A stretch of DNA of 64,000 nucleotides from JABLTI01 sp035528035 (lineage in GTDB: Archaea > Asgardarchaeota > Heimdallarchaeia > JABLTI01): NCBI GenBank assembly GCA_035528035.1, contig DATKZI010000020.1, positions 16,578 to 80,577 of the forward strand, in the 5' to 3' direction. Position numbers and translations under genes: made by a program. Under the pieces are notes generated by a model that saw only the letters and a program-made list of their open reading frames with translations, was not told the origin of the DNA and made no database searches. Below are positions 44,876 through 53,615 of this stretch, one piece after another (position 1 is the stretch's first letter; every line of letters starts with the position of its first letter).

Positions 44876-46513
44876 TCAAGCTCTTATTTTACGCAAAATT
44901 CTTCCTGGTTTAGTTAACAGATGTTTCTTTTCTTCTATAACCAAATCACCATTCACTATAACAAATTCAATACCATCTGATAATTGAAGTGGATCTAAGA
45001 AAGTAGCTTTATCAATAATAGTTTCAGGATCAAAGATAGTGATATCAGCCCAATTCCCTTCACGTATGATTCCACGATCAAATAGTCCTAATCGTTGGGC
45101 TGGAAAAGAAGTCATTTTTCTAATTGCTGTCTCGAGAGTCATTATTTTTTTCTCTCTTACGTAGAGACCGAGGATTCTTGGGAAAGTTCCAAAATATCTT
45201 GGATGTGGTTTTCCATAACTTAATGGTCCCGTTAGGGGTATTGCTGAAGCATCAGTTCCAACCATTGTATATCTACCAGTCATGATTCTCTCAATATCCT
45301 CGTCACCCATAGATTGAATGGTCATTGAGCCTTTTGCTTTTTCATCAATTAGGATTTCACAAAGCACCTCAAACTCATCTTCTTTCCCAAGTTCCTTAGT
45401 TATTTGACTCAAAGATTTGCCAATAAATGGCATCCACTTATCTGTCTCGAGTGAAGCGATAAAAATATGATTCCACCCACTACTTTTAACAAAACTCTCG
45501 TAACTAGTCCCTTCGTTCATATCTTTACGCATTTTTTCTTTCTCTTCAGTATTACTTAATCTCTCGAGTAGCTTCTCAAAACCACCCTCATGAGACCAAG
45601 GTGGCAAAAGTGTTACTAACGATGTCATACCACGATTGTATGGATATTGATCACAAGTGATATTTGTACCTCTATTATTTGCTTCCTCAATTAATTGAAG
45701 TGTTTTATTACTTAATCCCCAATAATCTTTACCAGCTACTTTATGATGGGCAATTTGTCCACCAAGACAACCAGATTTTTCTACAATGTTAATTACTTCT
45801 TGAACTGCTTCTAGTACATACTTGCCTTCATTTCTAATATGACTAAAATAAAGACCATGATATTTGGCAACAACTTTCGCTAATTCAATTACTTCTTCTG
45901 TTTTAGCATAAGCTTGTGGTGTGTAGATCAATCCAGTTGAAATACCAAAAGCTCCTGCCTCCATCCCATCCCGTATATAATTTTTCATCTGTTCAAGTTC
46001 ATCAGGAGTAGGTTCACGATTTTCATAACCCATTGCTGCCAAACGAATCATTCCAAAACCCATTAAAAAAGCAATATTTGAAGAACAACCTAATTTTTCC
46101 ATTACATCTAAATACTCACTAAATGATGACCAAGTTACTGTATAATCTAGTCCAGATGGTGCTGACATAGAAAATTCTTTATCAAATAATTCCTTTTTAT
46201 TTGGATTAACTGGTGCTAAAGATGCTCCACACATTCCAACAACTAAAGTAGTTACCCCTTGGTGAATTGTTGATACAGTCATTTGATCAAAAGGAATGGT
46301 ATAATCAGAATGAGAATGAATGTCAATAAATCCAGGACTGACAATCAAATTTTTGGCATCAATTACTTTCTTGGAAGAATACTTATCCAAACGATTACCA
46401 ATTTTTACTATCCTCCCTTCTTTAATTGCAATATCAGCAAAGAATCCAGGGTTACCTGTTCCATCTAAGATTTTTCCGTTTTCTATTATTGTATCATAAT
46501 CCAAAGTTATCAT
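44876..46513 (-). CDS. N-acyl-D-amino-acid deacylase (D-aminoacylase)
   Basis: 545 residues of the amidohydrolase superfamily, D-aminoacylase branch. The metal site HSHSDYT follows SPGFIDI, then the typical GVTTLVVGMCG, ISTGLIYTPQAYAKTEE, YFSHIRNEG, and a late YTMVGTDAS (catalytic Asp). It hydrolyses N-acyl-D-amino acids, or dihydropyrimidinase/imidase-type substrates in relatives. A Cys in VVGMCGASL lies where D-aminoacylases have a metal-ligand Cys. ATG start. It may recycle D-amino acids or bacterial cell-wall or lipopeptide remains taken up from outside. Confidence 0.88.
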   Translation of the reverse strand: MITLDYDTIIENGKILDGTGNPGFFADIAIKEGRIVKIGNRLDKYSSKKVIDAKNLIVSPGFIDIHSHSDYTIPFDQMTVSTIHQGVTTLVVGMCGASLAPVNPNKKELFDKEFSMSAPSGLDYTVTWSSFSEYLDVMEKLGCSSNIAFLMGFGMIRLAAMGYENREPTPDELEQMKNYIRDGMEAGAFGISTGLIYTPQAYAKTEEVIELAKVVAKYHGLYFSHIRNEGKYVLEAVQEVINIVEKSGCLGGQIAHHKVAGKDYWGLSNKTLQLIEEANNRGTNITCDQYPYNRGMTSLVTLLPPWSHEGGFEKLLERLSNTEEKEKMRKDMNEGTSYESFVKSSGWNHIFIASLETDKWMPFIGKSLSQITKELGKEDEFEVLCEILIDEKAKGSMTIQSMGDEDIERIMTGRYTMVGTDASAIPLTGPLSYGKPHPRYFGTFPRILGLYVREKKIMTLETAIRKMTSFPAQRLGLFDRGIIREGNWADITIFDPETIIDKATFLDPLQLSDGIEFVIVNGDLVIEEKKHLLTKPGRILRKIRA

Positions 46514-46621
46514 CCATAGGATAATTTGTTTCAGAAAATTAGAATATTACGCAAAAATTCTGAGTTTTGTGAATTCATCACTGAATCCTTTTTATACTTT
46601 GTCGACTATATTATACTTTGA

Positions 46622-47020
46622 GTGAGAATTTTGTACGCTAAAAGCTATGTGAAAAAAAAAAGATTAAAAATTGATGATATAGAAGATTTGAAAGAAGTAG
46701 AAACTCAAGATGATTTCATTGAAGATAAAGACGGATTATTTTTAAAAAGACTCCCCACCCGTCAAAGTATTCATCAAGAAATTGAAAATACACTAATTGA
46801 TAAATTGTACACAATTATTGAGAACATTGAAGAATTACCAAACGGTGAATTGAACTTCAAACCATACCAAGATAGTGATATAATTAGAATAGAAGCTTTT
46901 CTCGACAGAAAATTTGAAGAAAAAACATTTGATAGAAAAAGAGATACCAATATAGTAAATTTTCTTGAGAATATAAAAATTGAAAGAGAACGACGTGAAT
47001 TTGGAACGATTTTTCGATAG
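46622..47020 (+). CDS. Hypothetical soluble protein, 132 aa
   Basis: Strongly charged (alternating Lys/Asp/Glu) protein, mainly helical, with segments LPTRQSIHQEIENTLIDKLY and FLENIKIERERREFG. No transmembrane helix, Cys or known motif. GTG start. I do not recognise a family. The coding bias and its own promoter region support it as a real gene; no function is proposed. Confidence 0.5.
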   Translation: MRILYAKSYVKKKRLKIDDIEDLKEVETQDDFIEDKDGLFLKRLPTRQSIHQEIENTLIDKLYTIIENIEELPNGELNFKPYQDSDIIRIEAFLDRKFEEKTFDRKRDTNIVNFLENIKIERERREFGTIFR

Positions 47021-47074
47021 GAATAACAAAATCGCTGTGATTAAATGATCTACATTTAATTAAAATAACCCGAA

Positions 47075-47096
47075 CCATCTATTCTTGAATAGATGG
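47075..47096. promoter_or_regulatory. Perfect inverted repeat upstream of plsY
   Basis: CCATCTATTC (47075-47084) and GAATAGATGG (47087-47096) form a 10-bp palindrome with a two-base spacer, ending 64 bases before the plsY start. It may be an operator bound by a dimeric regulator, or a weak terminator hairpin after the preceding gene; no T-run follows it, favouring an operator. Confidence 0.4.
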
Positions 47097-47160
47097 ATAA
47101 ATTTCTTATGTGAGTATTTTAAAGTAATTTCTAATTATTACTAACTATTGAGGTATATTA

Positions 47161-47874
47161 ATGGCATCGATTGTTTGGCAATTTTTTGTTGCACCATTAA
47201 TAGGTGCAGCTATTGGAGGAATTCCAACTTCATATATAATATGCAAATTGGTTAAAGGCGTTGATCCCAGAGAATTTGGTTCAGGATCTGTTAGCACAAG
47301 AAATGCTATTCGGGCGGCAGGATTTTGGCCATGGGGATTAATGGTTGGCGCCTTTGATTTAATTAAAGGAGCAGGAGCTTGTGCTATCGTCGAATATGCT
47401 ATGGCACGGAATCATCCGAATTTGGATTATCTTGTAGCTTTAACAGCTCTCGCAGCTATAGCATCACATTGTTGGATGCCTTATCTTGGCTTTAAAGGAG
47501 GTAAAGGTCTTGCAACAATGGGTGGAACACTAATTTATTTGTACTGGCCTGTAGGTCCATTTATCTTTCCCATCTTAATTGTCTTATTAAGTCTTTTAAG
47601 CGGTTATTCCGGCATAGGTTCTGTATGGGGAGTGTCGTTTATCTCACCAATATTCTTCATACTTGATTTGATTGGACTAGGGACACAAATAATTCAACCA
47701 TTCCCACACAGTTATGTTTTAGATGTTGATGGTTATGGCATTCCATTTACCATTGTTTATAGTTTTGGTGTTCTGCTTATCATTTTACTAAGATATCTGC
47801 CTGAATTAAAGAAAATCAAATCAGGTGAAGCAAAAGCTTGGTCTAAAATAAATTCCGCAGAAGTAATGAAATAA
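47161..47874 (+). CDS. plsY: Glycerol-3-phosphate acyltransferase PlsY
   Basis: 237-residue membrane protein that in bacteria moves an acyl chain from acyl-phosphate to glycerol-3-phosphate, the first step of diacyl phospholipid synthesis. All three PlsY motif regions are present: residues 39-51 FGSGSVSTRNAIR (the GSGNxGATN-like loop, here with Ser for the first Asn), DLIKG (66-70), and SHCWMPYLGFKGGKGLAT (102-119) with the invariant GGKG. About five helices. Archaea normally make ether lipids on glycerol-1-phosphate, so this is notable. No PlsX or PlsC is adjacent. It is closely preceded by the palindrome at 47075. Confidence 0.9.
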   Translation: MASIVWQFFVAPLIGAAIGGIPTSYIICKLVKGVDPREFGSGSVSTRNAIRAAGFWPWGLMVGAFDLIKGAGACAIVEYAMARNHPNLDYLVALTALAAIASHCWMPYLGFKGGKGLATMGGTLIYLYWPVGPFIFPILIVLLSLLSGYSGIGSVWGVSFISPIFFILDLIGLGTQIIQPFPHSYVLDVDGYGIPFTIVYSFGVLLIILLRYLPELKKIKSGEAKAWSKINSAEVMK

Positions 47875-47892
47875 GTGAATGACTTGTTTCAT
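47866..47892 (+). terminator. Terminator after plsY
   Basis: ATGAAATAAGT pairs with ACTTGTTTCAT over 11 positions (one G-U pair), with a 5-base loop and a T-rich tail, spanning the stop codon. Confidence 0.65.
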
Positions 47893-47932
47893 TTCATATT
47901 CTTTTTTAATTAAGAATAAAGAACAAACAATA

Positions 47933-50900
47933 CTAAATTATTTGTTCTATAAATAATTGAGAGGCTTCTTCAATAGCTTTGTGAAGCTCTTCCGTATGAC
48001 CTTTACGCCCATGAAGTGCTCCTTGAATAATCATCTCAAGATATTTTGGTAATTTGTCAAAAATCGTTTTGAATTTTATTAGCGGATCATCAGATTGACG
48101 AGCTAATTCTAAACTCTTCAATGAAGCAGCTGCTTTCTTCTCAGCTTGTTTATAATCACCTGAGATTAACAATGTTAAAGATTGTTCAGCTAGAATGATG
48201 GAATCACCAATTAATACCTTAACATCTGACGATAATTCGTCTAATGTTCCATATTTCGAGACCACTTCTTGGTAGAATGAACTAACCATAGTTGACTCTG
48301 CTGGTTTTTCGGACGGTACACCAATTTCATCAATTATTTTTTGCCTTTCTAAATCAGTTATTTGATATTCTAGTTTCTCTAAATTCTCGCCTTCACCAAA
48401 ATATGATCTTACTAATGAAATAGCTCCTCTATAAGCACGTAAACTAACCTGGGTGTCATCTTCTAAAGCAGATTTGTACTTTTCCTCGAAATCTTGAGAG
48501 AATTTAGCTAATATTCTAGCATGATTTGGTTTAATATTTTTCACTATAGCTATAGCATCACCATAATCACCAGGATAGATCAATAGATTTCTTTGACCAA
48601 ATTCTACTACTTCAACGTTATAAGGAACTTTTGTACCAATAATTTCTTCAAGAATGCCTCTAATACCAGTCATAGCCCCACCAAAAAGTTGTTCATCAGT
48701 TATTATTTCAGTTGAATAAGGAACAAATAAAGCTGTAAGACCGGAACGAAGAATATAAGCTACCAATACAAGTTCTTTTTCCCATCCAATATTACTAACA
48801 GGTCTCTTTAGAACAATTACTAAAACAAAAGCAAGTATTAATACAATTGTTACACTAGCTATAATGATAATTGTAAGATAATTTCTACCATTTGGTTCTT
48901 CGTAAATAGTTAAACTCAAGGTATATGTCTGAGAATTACTGTTACCAGCAACATCTTCAAATAAGAAAATTAATTGATATTCACCTGATGTAAAATTATT
49001 GAAATCTATTTCGAGATAATATTGTTTCAATGAGCCTGATGTGCCACTTAAATCCAAAAGCATATCAAATGTTTCATTATAATCTGTTCCTACTATTCTT
49101 AATTTAACATAACTTAGAGCATATTTCTCTTCTATTATAGCTGTAAGATTATAAATATTTGAGCTACTTGGAGCAGTTATTTCCAAACTATTTTTCTGTT
49201 GATTTAGTATTTGTGAACCAAGAATTGGTGCTTGCCATATTTTTGGATTAATTTGATCGATGATTATTTTATAAAATCCTTTGTTTTCACGATTAACTTG
49301 ATCAATTACTGAAACTGTTATATTGTGTAAATCCAAGTTGCCAATATAATCATCTTCGGTAATGGATATAAGAATCCAGAATGGATTTGTTACATAGTAT
49401 GGTTCATAATTCGCGGAGAAAACCTCAGTACTGCTATCAACCATAACAGATATGCTTTTGATACCTAAACGTGGGTTATATATTGATAAGTTAAATTGTA
49501 AATCAGGATGATTTTGTATAGTAAGGGAACTAATGGTTGTACTAAACTCAGGGGCTAATAATGAAATCATAATATTTATGGAATCTATTTCTTTGTTACC
49601 AGCATTATCAAAAGCAATTAATTTTAAATTAATTACTCCATCAAAATTTTCTACATTAATAATATGGAAGAATTTTGTAGATTCCTTGTAAATCTTAATG
49701 TTATCCACAATTAGAATGAACTGATCAATACCTGATCCAACATCTGAACCACTCCAATCAACAACTAAATTATGCTCTAGTATAATTTCATTATTTATTG
49801 GATTAGTAATTTCTACAAGAGGATTTGTTAGATCAAAAGTAATCCATCGATAATCAATATATGTTTTAAAGTCAATTGCTACCACAACAACTGTTATATT
49901 ATAAAGTGGATATTCTCCAGGTAAAACTACACCAACATCAATTATTGCATCAAAGGTATCATTAGTATAAGTATTATAATATGTACCATTCTTATAAATT
50001 TCAAAATAATCAACATCAAGATTTGATATATCCCAACTAAGGTTTATAGTAGTGGTATTTGAATAACTCTGAAAACTTGTAGGTGAAGTCAAATAAAGTG
50101 TTGGAGCATTACCATCATGAGTTACATTTATGGATTGTTCTGATGTATAGCCTAAGATATCTGTTGCTTTAATTGTTATTTTGTAAGTTCTATTTTCAGG
50201 GATTGAAACAAGATATGAAGTGATTATTGGATTAGTGATTATTGCTTCATATATATCATCAACATAAACAATATAATTCTGAATACCAACACCGGCATCA
50301 TGTGCGCTCCATGAAATAGTTACATAAGTTAAACCTGTAACAAAATCATTCTGAGGAGTATTTATACTGACATTTGGCGCAGTTGTATCATAAATAACTG
50401 TTATATAATCATTATCAGAATTACCTGCTTTATCAAATGCTGTAACAAAGATGTTCTTCAAATTATCAGTACTTAAATTGAGCACAGCATTAGTTGTTGA
50501 AGCACTATAGGTATTGTATAAATAACCGTTAATGGTAATTTGATAATAGCTTATACCTGAACCTAATAAATTATCAGAACCAGTCCAAGAGATTGAAAGA
50601 AGCTGATTATTGGTATAATAGACAGATGAATCTAACTGTGGTAGAGTAATAGGATCTATTGTTATTGTTGGATTGACAGTATCTCGCGAAATTGTAATAC
50701 TATCCGTTTGACTATTACCAATTATATCATATGCCCTAACTTCTATTAAGTAGCTTTTATCAGTATCTAATGAAATAATCATTGTTTTAGCAGTTGTTGT
50801 GTCATAAAATGAACTATCCAAATAAACATTATAATAATCGATTTCTGTTAGACTATCACTTGCAGTCCAAGTTACCTCTAAATCTGTTACTTTTACAGCC

Positions 50901-53440
50901 ACACCATCCATAGGTGAGACAATACTTATTTCAGGAGCAAGATTGTCGCGAATAACAATTATACTAGAACGTCCTTCAAGGAGAGTGTCATCAACTGCAA
51001 CAACTGTTATATTCCAATGACCACTATTAGGTAAATCAACAAAGTAGGATTCATCAAAAGTATCTCCTAGATGAGTACTATTTCTATATATCTTATAATA
51101 ATCAAAATCATCATCTGGATCAGTATTGTAATAAGAAATCTCAACTACATCTACTTTTGTTGCATAATTGTTAGCTGGGCTGGTAATTGTTACTTGAGGA
51201 GCTTTGACATCGAATTTTACAGTAATCCATTTCGTTTGAGTAAATCCTGAAAAATCATATCCTATAATGGTTATATTATTTTGACCAGGAGTAAGGTAAA
51301 CAATTGCTTCTCTTTGTCCCGCACCAAATTTATTCTTGAACATACCATTTACATATAATTCAAAATAATGTAATGAATGGAGATCGTCAGCAGCAGTCCA
51401 TTTAACAAGAACATTTTCTTGTGAAGAAATATAACCGGAACTTGGGGATGTTATTGAAATCTGAGGAATTTTTCCTTTACCAAAAATAAATATCTGACCA
51501 AAATTATCTCCAATGGCAATTTCATTATAGCCATCACCATCGAAATCCTCCGCAACTATTGCTTCATGAAAACCTAAACAACTGCCAAAATCACTTGACC
51601 AATTCAAATGGAAAGTGAATGATGAACCTTCATCTGTAACATATCCAAGATATAATGTTCCATTATTCGCTCCAAATAACAATTCATTTTTTCCATCATT
51701 ATTAATATCAGTAACAATTGCTCCTCCAGCAAATTTAGGTGAAGCTTGGCCATCGTTCAGTAATATTTCTAATGGAGGACTTGGATTACTGAATGTGGTA
51801 TTACTAAATATACGAAGGTAATTCTTCCCAACCATAATTACTTCATTACACAAATCATTATCGACATCAGCAACCACAATTGTGTGACCAAATTGATCTT
51901 CCATAGTCGCAGGTGGATCATTTGGCAAATCATCAAAAGCATTATCTTGATATTTAGCTGTTGTTCTTTCGAATATTTGTAATCTTGTTATACCCAAAGT
52001 ATCATCTGAGGTTATTTGAGAATAGAACAATAACTCCTCAGTGAGATCTGAGTCCATATTTCCAATAGCAATATCATGAATGCGATAAACAGGTAATAAA
52101 CTGAACTTAGGGGTAAATGGTGATCTTGGTGAATCCTGACTAAATGAATCTGTTAAGGAATTATATTCTAAAACATTAACTTTAGCATTTATATCACCAA
52201 AAACCAAATCAGCAAATGTATCGTTTGAAGCATCACCTATTGCTAAATAACCATTAATTTGTGCAGTATGAGTGAATATAATCTCACTTGTATCAAAATC
52301 ATTTGTTAAAGTATTCCAATCACTAAATCGCAAAATTGTTGTTGCTTTACCAACAGCATAAATCTCATCTTTTCCATCACCATTAAAATCAAAAGCAGCA
52401 ATATCACTAATTGTGAAAGTTATGAGAGATTGATGACTTGTTGTCCAACTTGCCCAAATCCTTTGATATGTGCCATCCTTATAATCGAAAATAGCTAATA
52501 AATGATTATCCCCCAAAACAGTTCTATTTGAACTGACAATGAGCTCTTTATCACCATTCCCATCGATATCTGCAGCTGTCATAAATGTACCATTATTTAC
52601 ACCATAAGCTGATGATTTTACTTTGAGATTCTTTTCAACAATTAAATCAAAGTTATTTTTAAATTCTTCAGCAAAGGTGATATCTCCCCAAACATTCGCT
52701 CGTGTTCTAATATAAAACAGGTTGGTTTCAATATAAGGCCAAGTTATACCAGCATTTTGGGTATTATAATCATCTGTTACTTCAAAGGCTATTCCTAGTG
52801 TTTTACCTGTACTACTAGCTAATGCTGAAAAAGGTATTTTTATTTCATATTGTCGATGATTTGTTACATTATTAAAATCTGATGTGTCAAAATTTGTATC
52901 TAATAATATACCACTTGTTGTTAAAGTTGTACCAGGATTACCCCATTCTAATACATACCAATTCTTGGTGTTTGCATTATAACCCCTAAAAATAACAAAA
53001 TCATCGGTACTATTGGATATAAAATACAAGGTCCTATCTACTGATGAAAGGAAACCATTATGATCTAAATCAAAATAAATTGTACATCCCCAATCTGTTG
53101 TTGGAGTAGCATCATGGTAATTAATACCATCTAATCCGATGTATAAATTAGTATTATCATTCTGAAGGAGGAGTTTGCCAGAAATAGCATTTGTATAATC
53201 ATACAAGTCATATATTGCTGTATAAGACCATTCTTGATTATTCGATTTAGAACTAAAGTCTATTAAGCCATTCAATGTAGGACTGGTACCATTCCATATA
53301 GAGAATATTTCAGATGGATATGCTACAGATGAATGTGCGTTTATTTCAGAATAATTTATCATATAAAGATTTAACACTAAACTAATAGTAAGACTGAATA
53401 TTATTACTAATACTTTGTATTTTTTGCTATTTCTGTACAA
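47933..53440 (-). CDS. Giant receptor-like surface protein (FG-GAP, ~9 Ig-like repeats, cytosolic longin/roadblock-like domain)
   Basis: 1835 residues. N-terminal signal or anchor helix (~10-28); a DOMON/CBM9-like beta domain (~45-240, WNGTSPTLNG start); about seven FG-GAP/VCBS repeats (~270-660, e.g. FDFNGDGKDEI and EDFDGDGYNEIAIG) likely forming a calcium-binding beta-propeller; about nine Ig-like beta-sandwich repeats of ~90 residues (~660-1515), each starting near I-x-I-x-x-P and ending AYD/AFD-x-x-GN then D-x-x-xP; one membrane helix (~1520-1545); and a ~290-residue cytosolic part. The latter opens with AYILRSGLTALFVPYSTEI and LFGGAMTGIRGILEEIIG, a longin/roadblock-like pattern, then a helical region. 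TTG start. Likely links an extracellular ligand to small-GTPase signalling (inference). Confidence 0.8.
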   Translation of the reverse strand: MYRNSKKYKVLVIIFSLTISLVLNLYMINYSEINAHSSVAYPSEIFSIWNGTSPTLNGLIDFSSKSNNQEWSYTAIYDLYDYTNAISGKLLLQNDNTNLYIGLDGINYHDATPTTDWGCTIYFDLDHNGFLSSVDRTLYFISNSTDDFVIFRGYNANTKNWYVLEWGNPGTTLTTSGILLDTNFDTSDFNNVTNHRQYEIKIPFSALASSTGKTLGIAFEVTDDYNTQNAGITWPYIETNLFYIRTRANVWGDITFAEEFKNNFDLIVEKNLKVKSSAYGVNNGTFMTAADIDGNGDKELIVSSNRTVLGDNHLLAIFDYKDGTYQRIWASWTTSHQSLITFTISDIAAFDFNGDGKDEIYAVGKATTILRFSDWNTLTNDFDTSEIIFTHTAQINGYLAIGDASNDTFADLVFGDINAKVNVLEYNSLTDSFSQDSPRSPFTPKFSLLPVYRIHDIAIGNMDSDLTEELLFYSQITSDDTLGITRLQIFERTTAKYQDNAFDDLPNDPPATMEDQFGHTIVVADVDNDLCNEVIMVGKNYLRIFSNTTFSNPSPPLEILLNDGQASPKFAGGAIVTDINNDGKNELLFGANNGTLYLGYVTDEGSSFTFHLNWSSDFGSCLGFHEAIVAEDFDGDGYNEIAIGDNFGQIFIFGKGKIPQISITSPSSGYISSQENVLVKWTAADDLHSLHYFELYVNGMFKNKFGAGQREAIVYLTPGQNNITIIGYDFSGFTQTKWITVKFDVKAPQVTITSPANNYATKVDVVEISYYNTDPDDDFDYYKIYRNSTHLGDTFDESYFVDLPNSGHWNITVVAVDDTLLEGRSSIIVIRDNLAPEISIVSPMDGVAVKVTDLEVTWTASDSLTEIDYYNVYLDSSFYDTTTAKTMIISLDTDKSYLIEVRAYDIIGNSQTDSITISRDTVNPTITIDPITLPQLDSSVYYTNNQLLSISWTGSDNLLGSGISYYQITINGYLYNTYSASTTNAVLNLSTDNLKNIFVTAFDKAGNSDNDYITVIYDTTAPNVSINTPQNDFVTGLTYVTISWSAHDAGVGIQNYIVYVDDIYEAIITNPIITSYLVSIPENRTYKITIKATDILGYTSEQSINVTHDGNAPTLYLTSPTSFQSYSNTTTINLSWDISNLDVDYFEIYKNGTYYNTYTNDTFDAIIDVGVVLPGEYPLYNITVVVVAIDFKTYIDYRWITFDLTNPLVEITNPINNEIILEHNLVVDWSGSDVGSGIDQFILIVDNIKIYKESTKFFHIINVENFDGVINLKLIAFDNAGNKEIDSINIMISLLAPEFSTTISSLTIQNHPDLQFNLSIYNPRLGIKSISVMVDSSTEVFSANYEPYYVTNPFWILISITEDDYIGNLDLHNITVSVIDQVNRENKGFYKIIIDQINPKIWQAPILGSQILNQQKNSLEITAPSSSNIYNLTAIIEEKYALSYVKLRIVGTDYNETFDMLLDLSGTSGSLKQYYLEIDFNNFTSGEYQLIFLFEDVAGNSNSQTYTLSLTIYEEPNGRNYLTIIIIASVTIVLILAFVLVIVLKRPVSNIGWEKELVLVAYILRSGLTALFVPYSTEIITDEQLFGGAMTGIRGILEEIIGTKVPYNVEVVEFGQRNLLIYPGDYGDAIAIVKNIKPNHARILAKFSQDFEEKYKSALEDDTQVSLRAYRGAISLVRSYFGEGENLEKLEYQITDLERQKIIDEIGVPSEKPAESTMVSSFYQEVVSKYGTLDELSSDVKVLIGDSIILAEQSLTLLISGDYKQAEKKAAASLKSLELARQSDDPLIKFKTIFDKLPKYLEMIIQGALHGRKGHTEELHKAIEEASQLFIEQII

Positions 53441-53615
53441 GCTAATTCAACAACTTAACCTCTTAATTGATAAAGTAAAAAAATAAACTATAAATTAATG
53501 ATAGGTAAAGCTTTAAATAGACTTTTTGTTTATTTTCTAAGTTTTTTTAGATTTTTTTATCTATAAATAGAGAATTTTGTCAGTAGATTATTATCTAAAT
53601 AGATGAAATGAGGAA

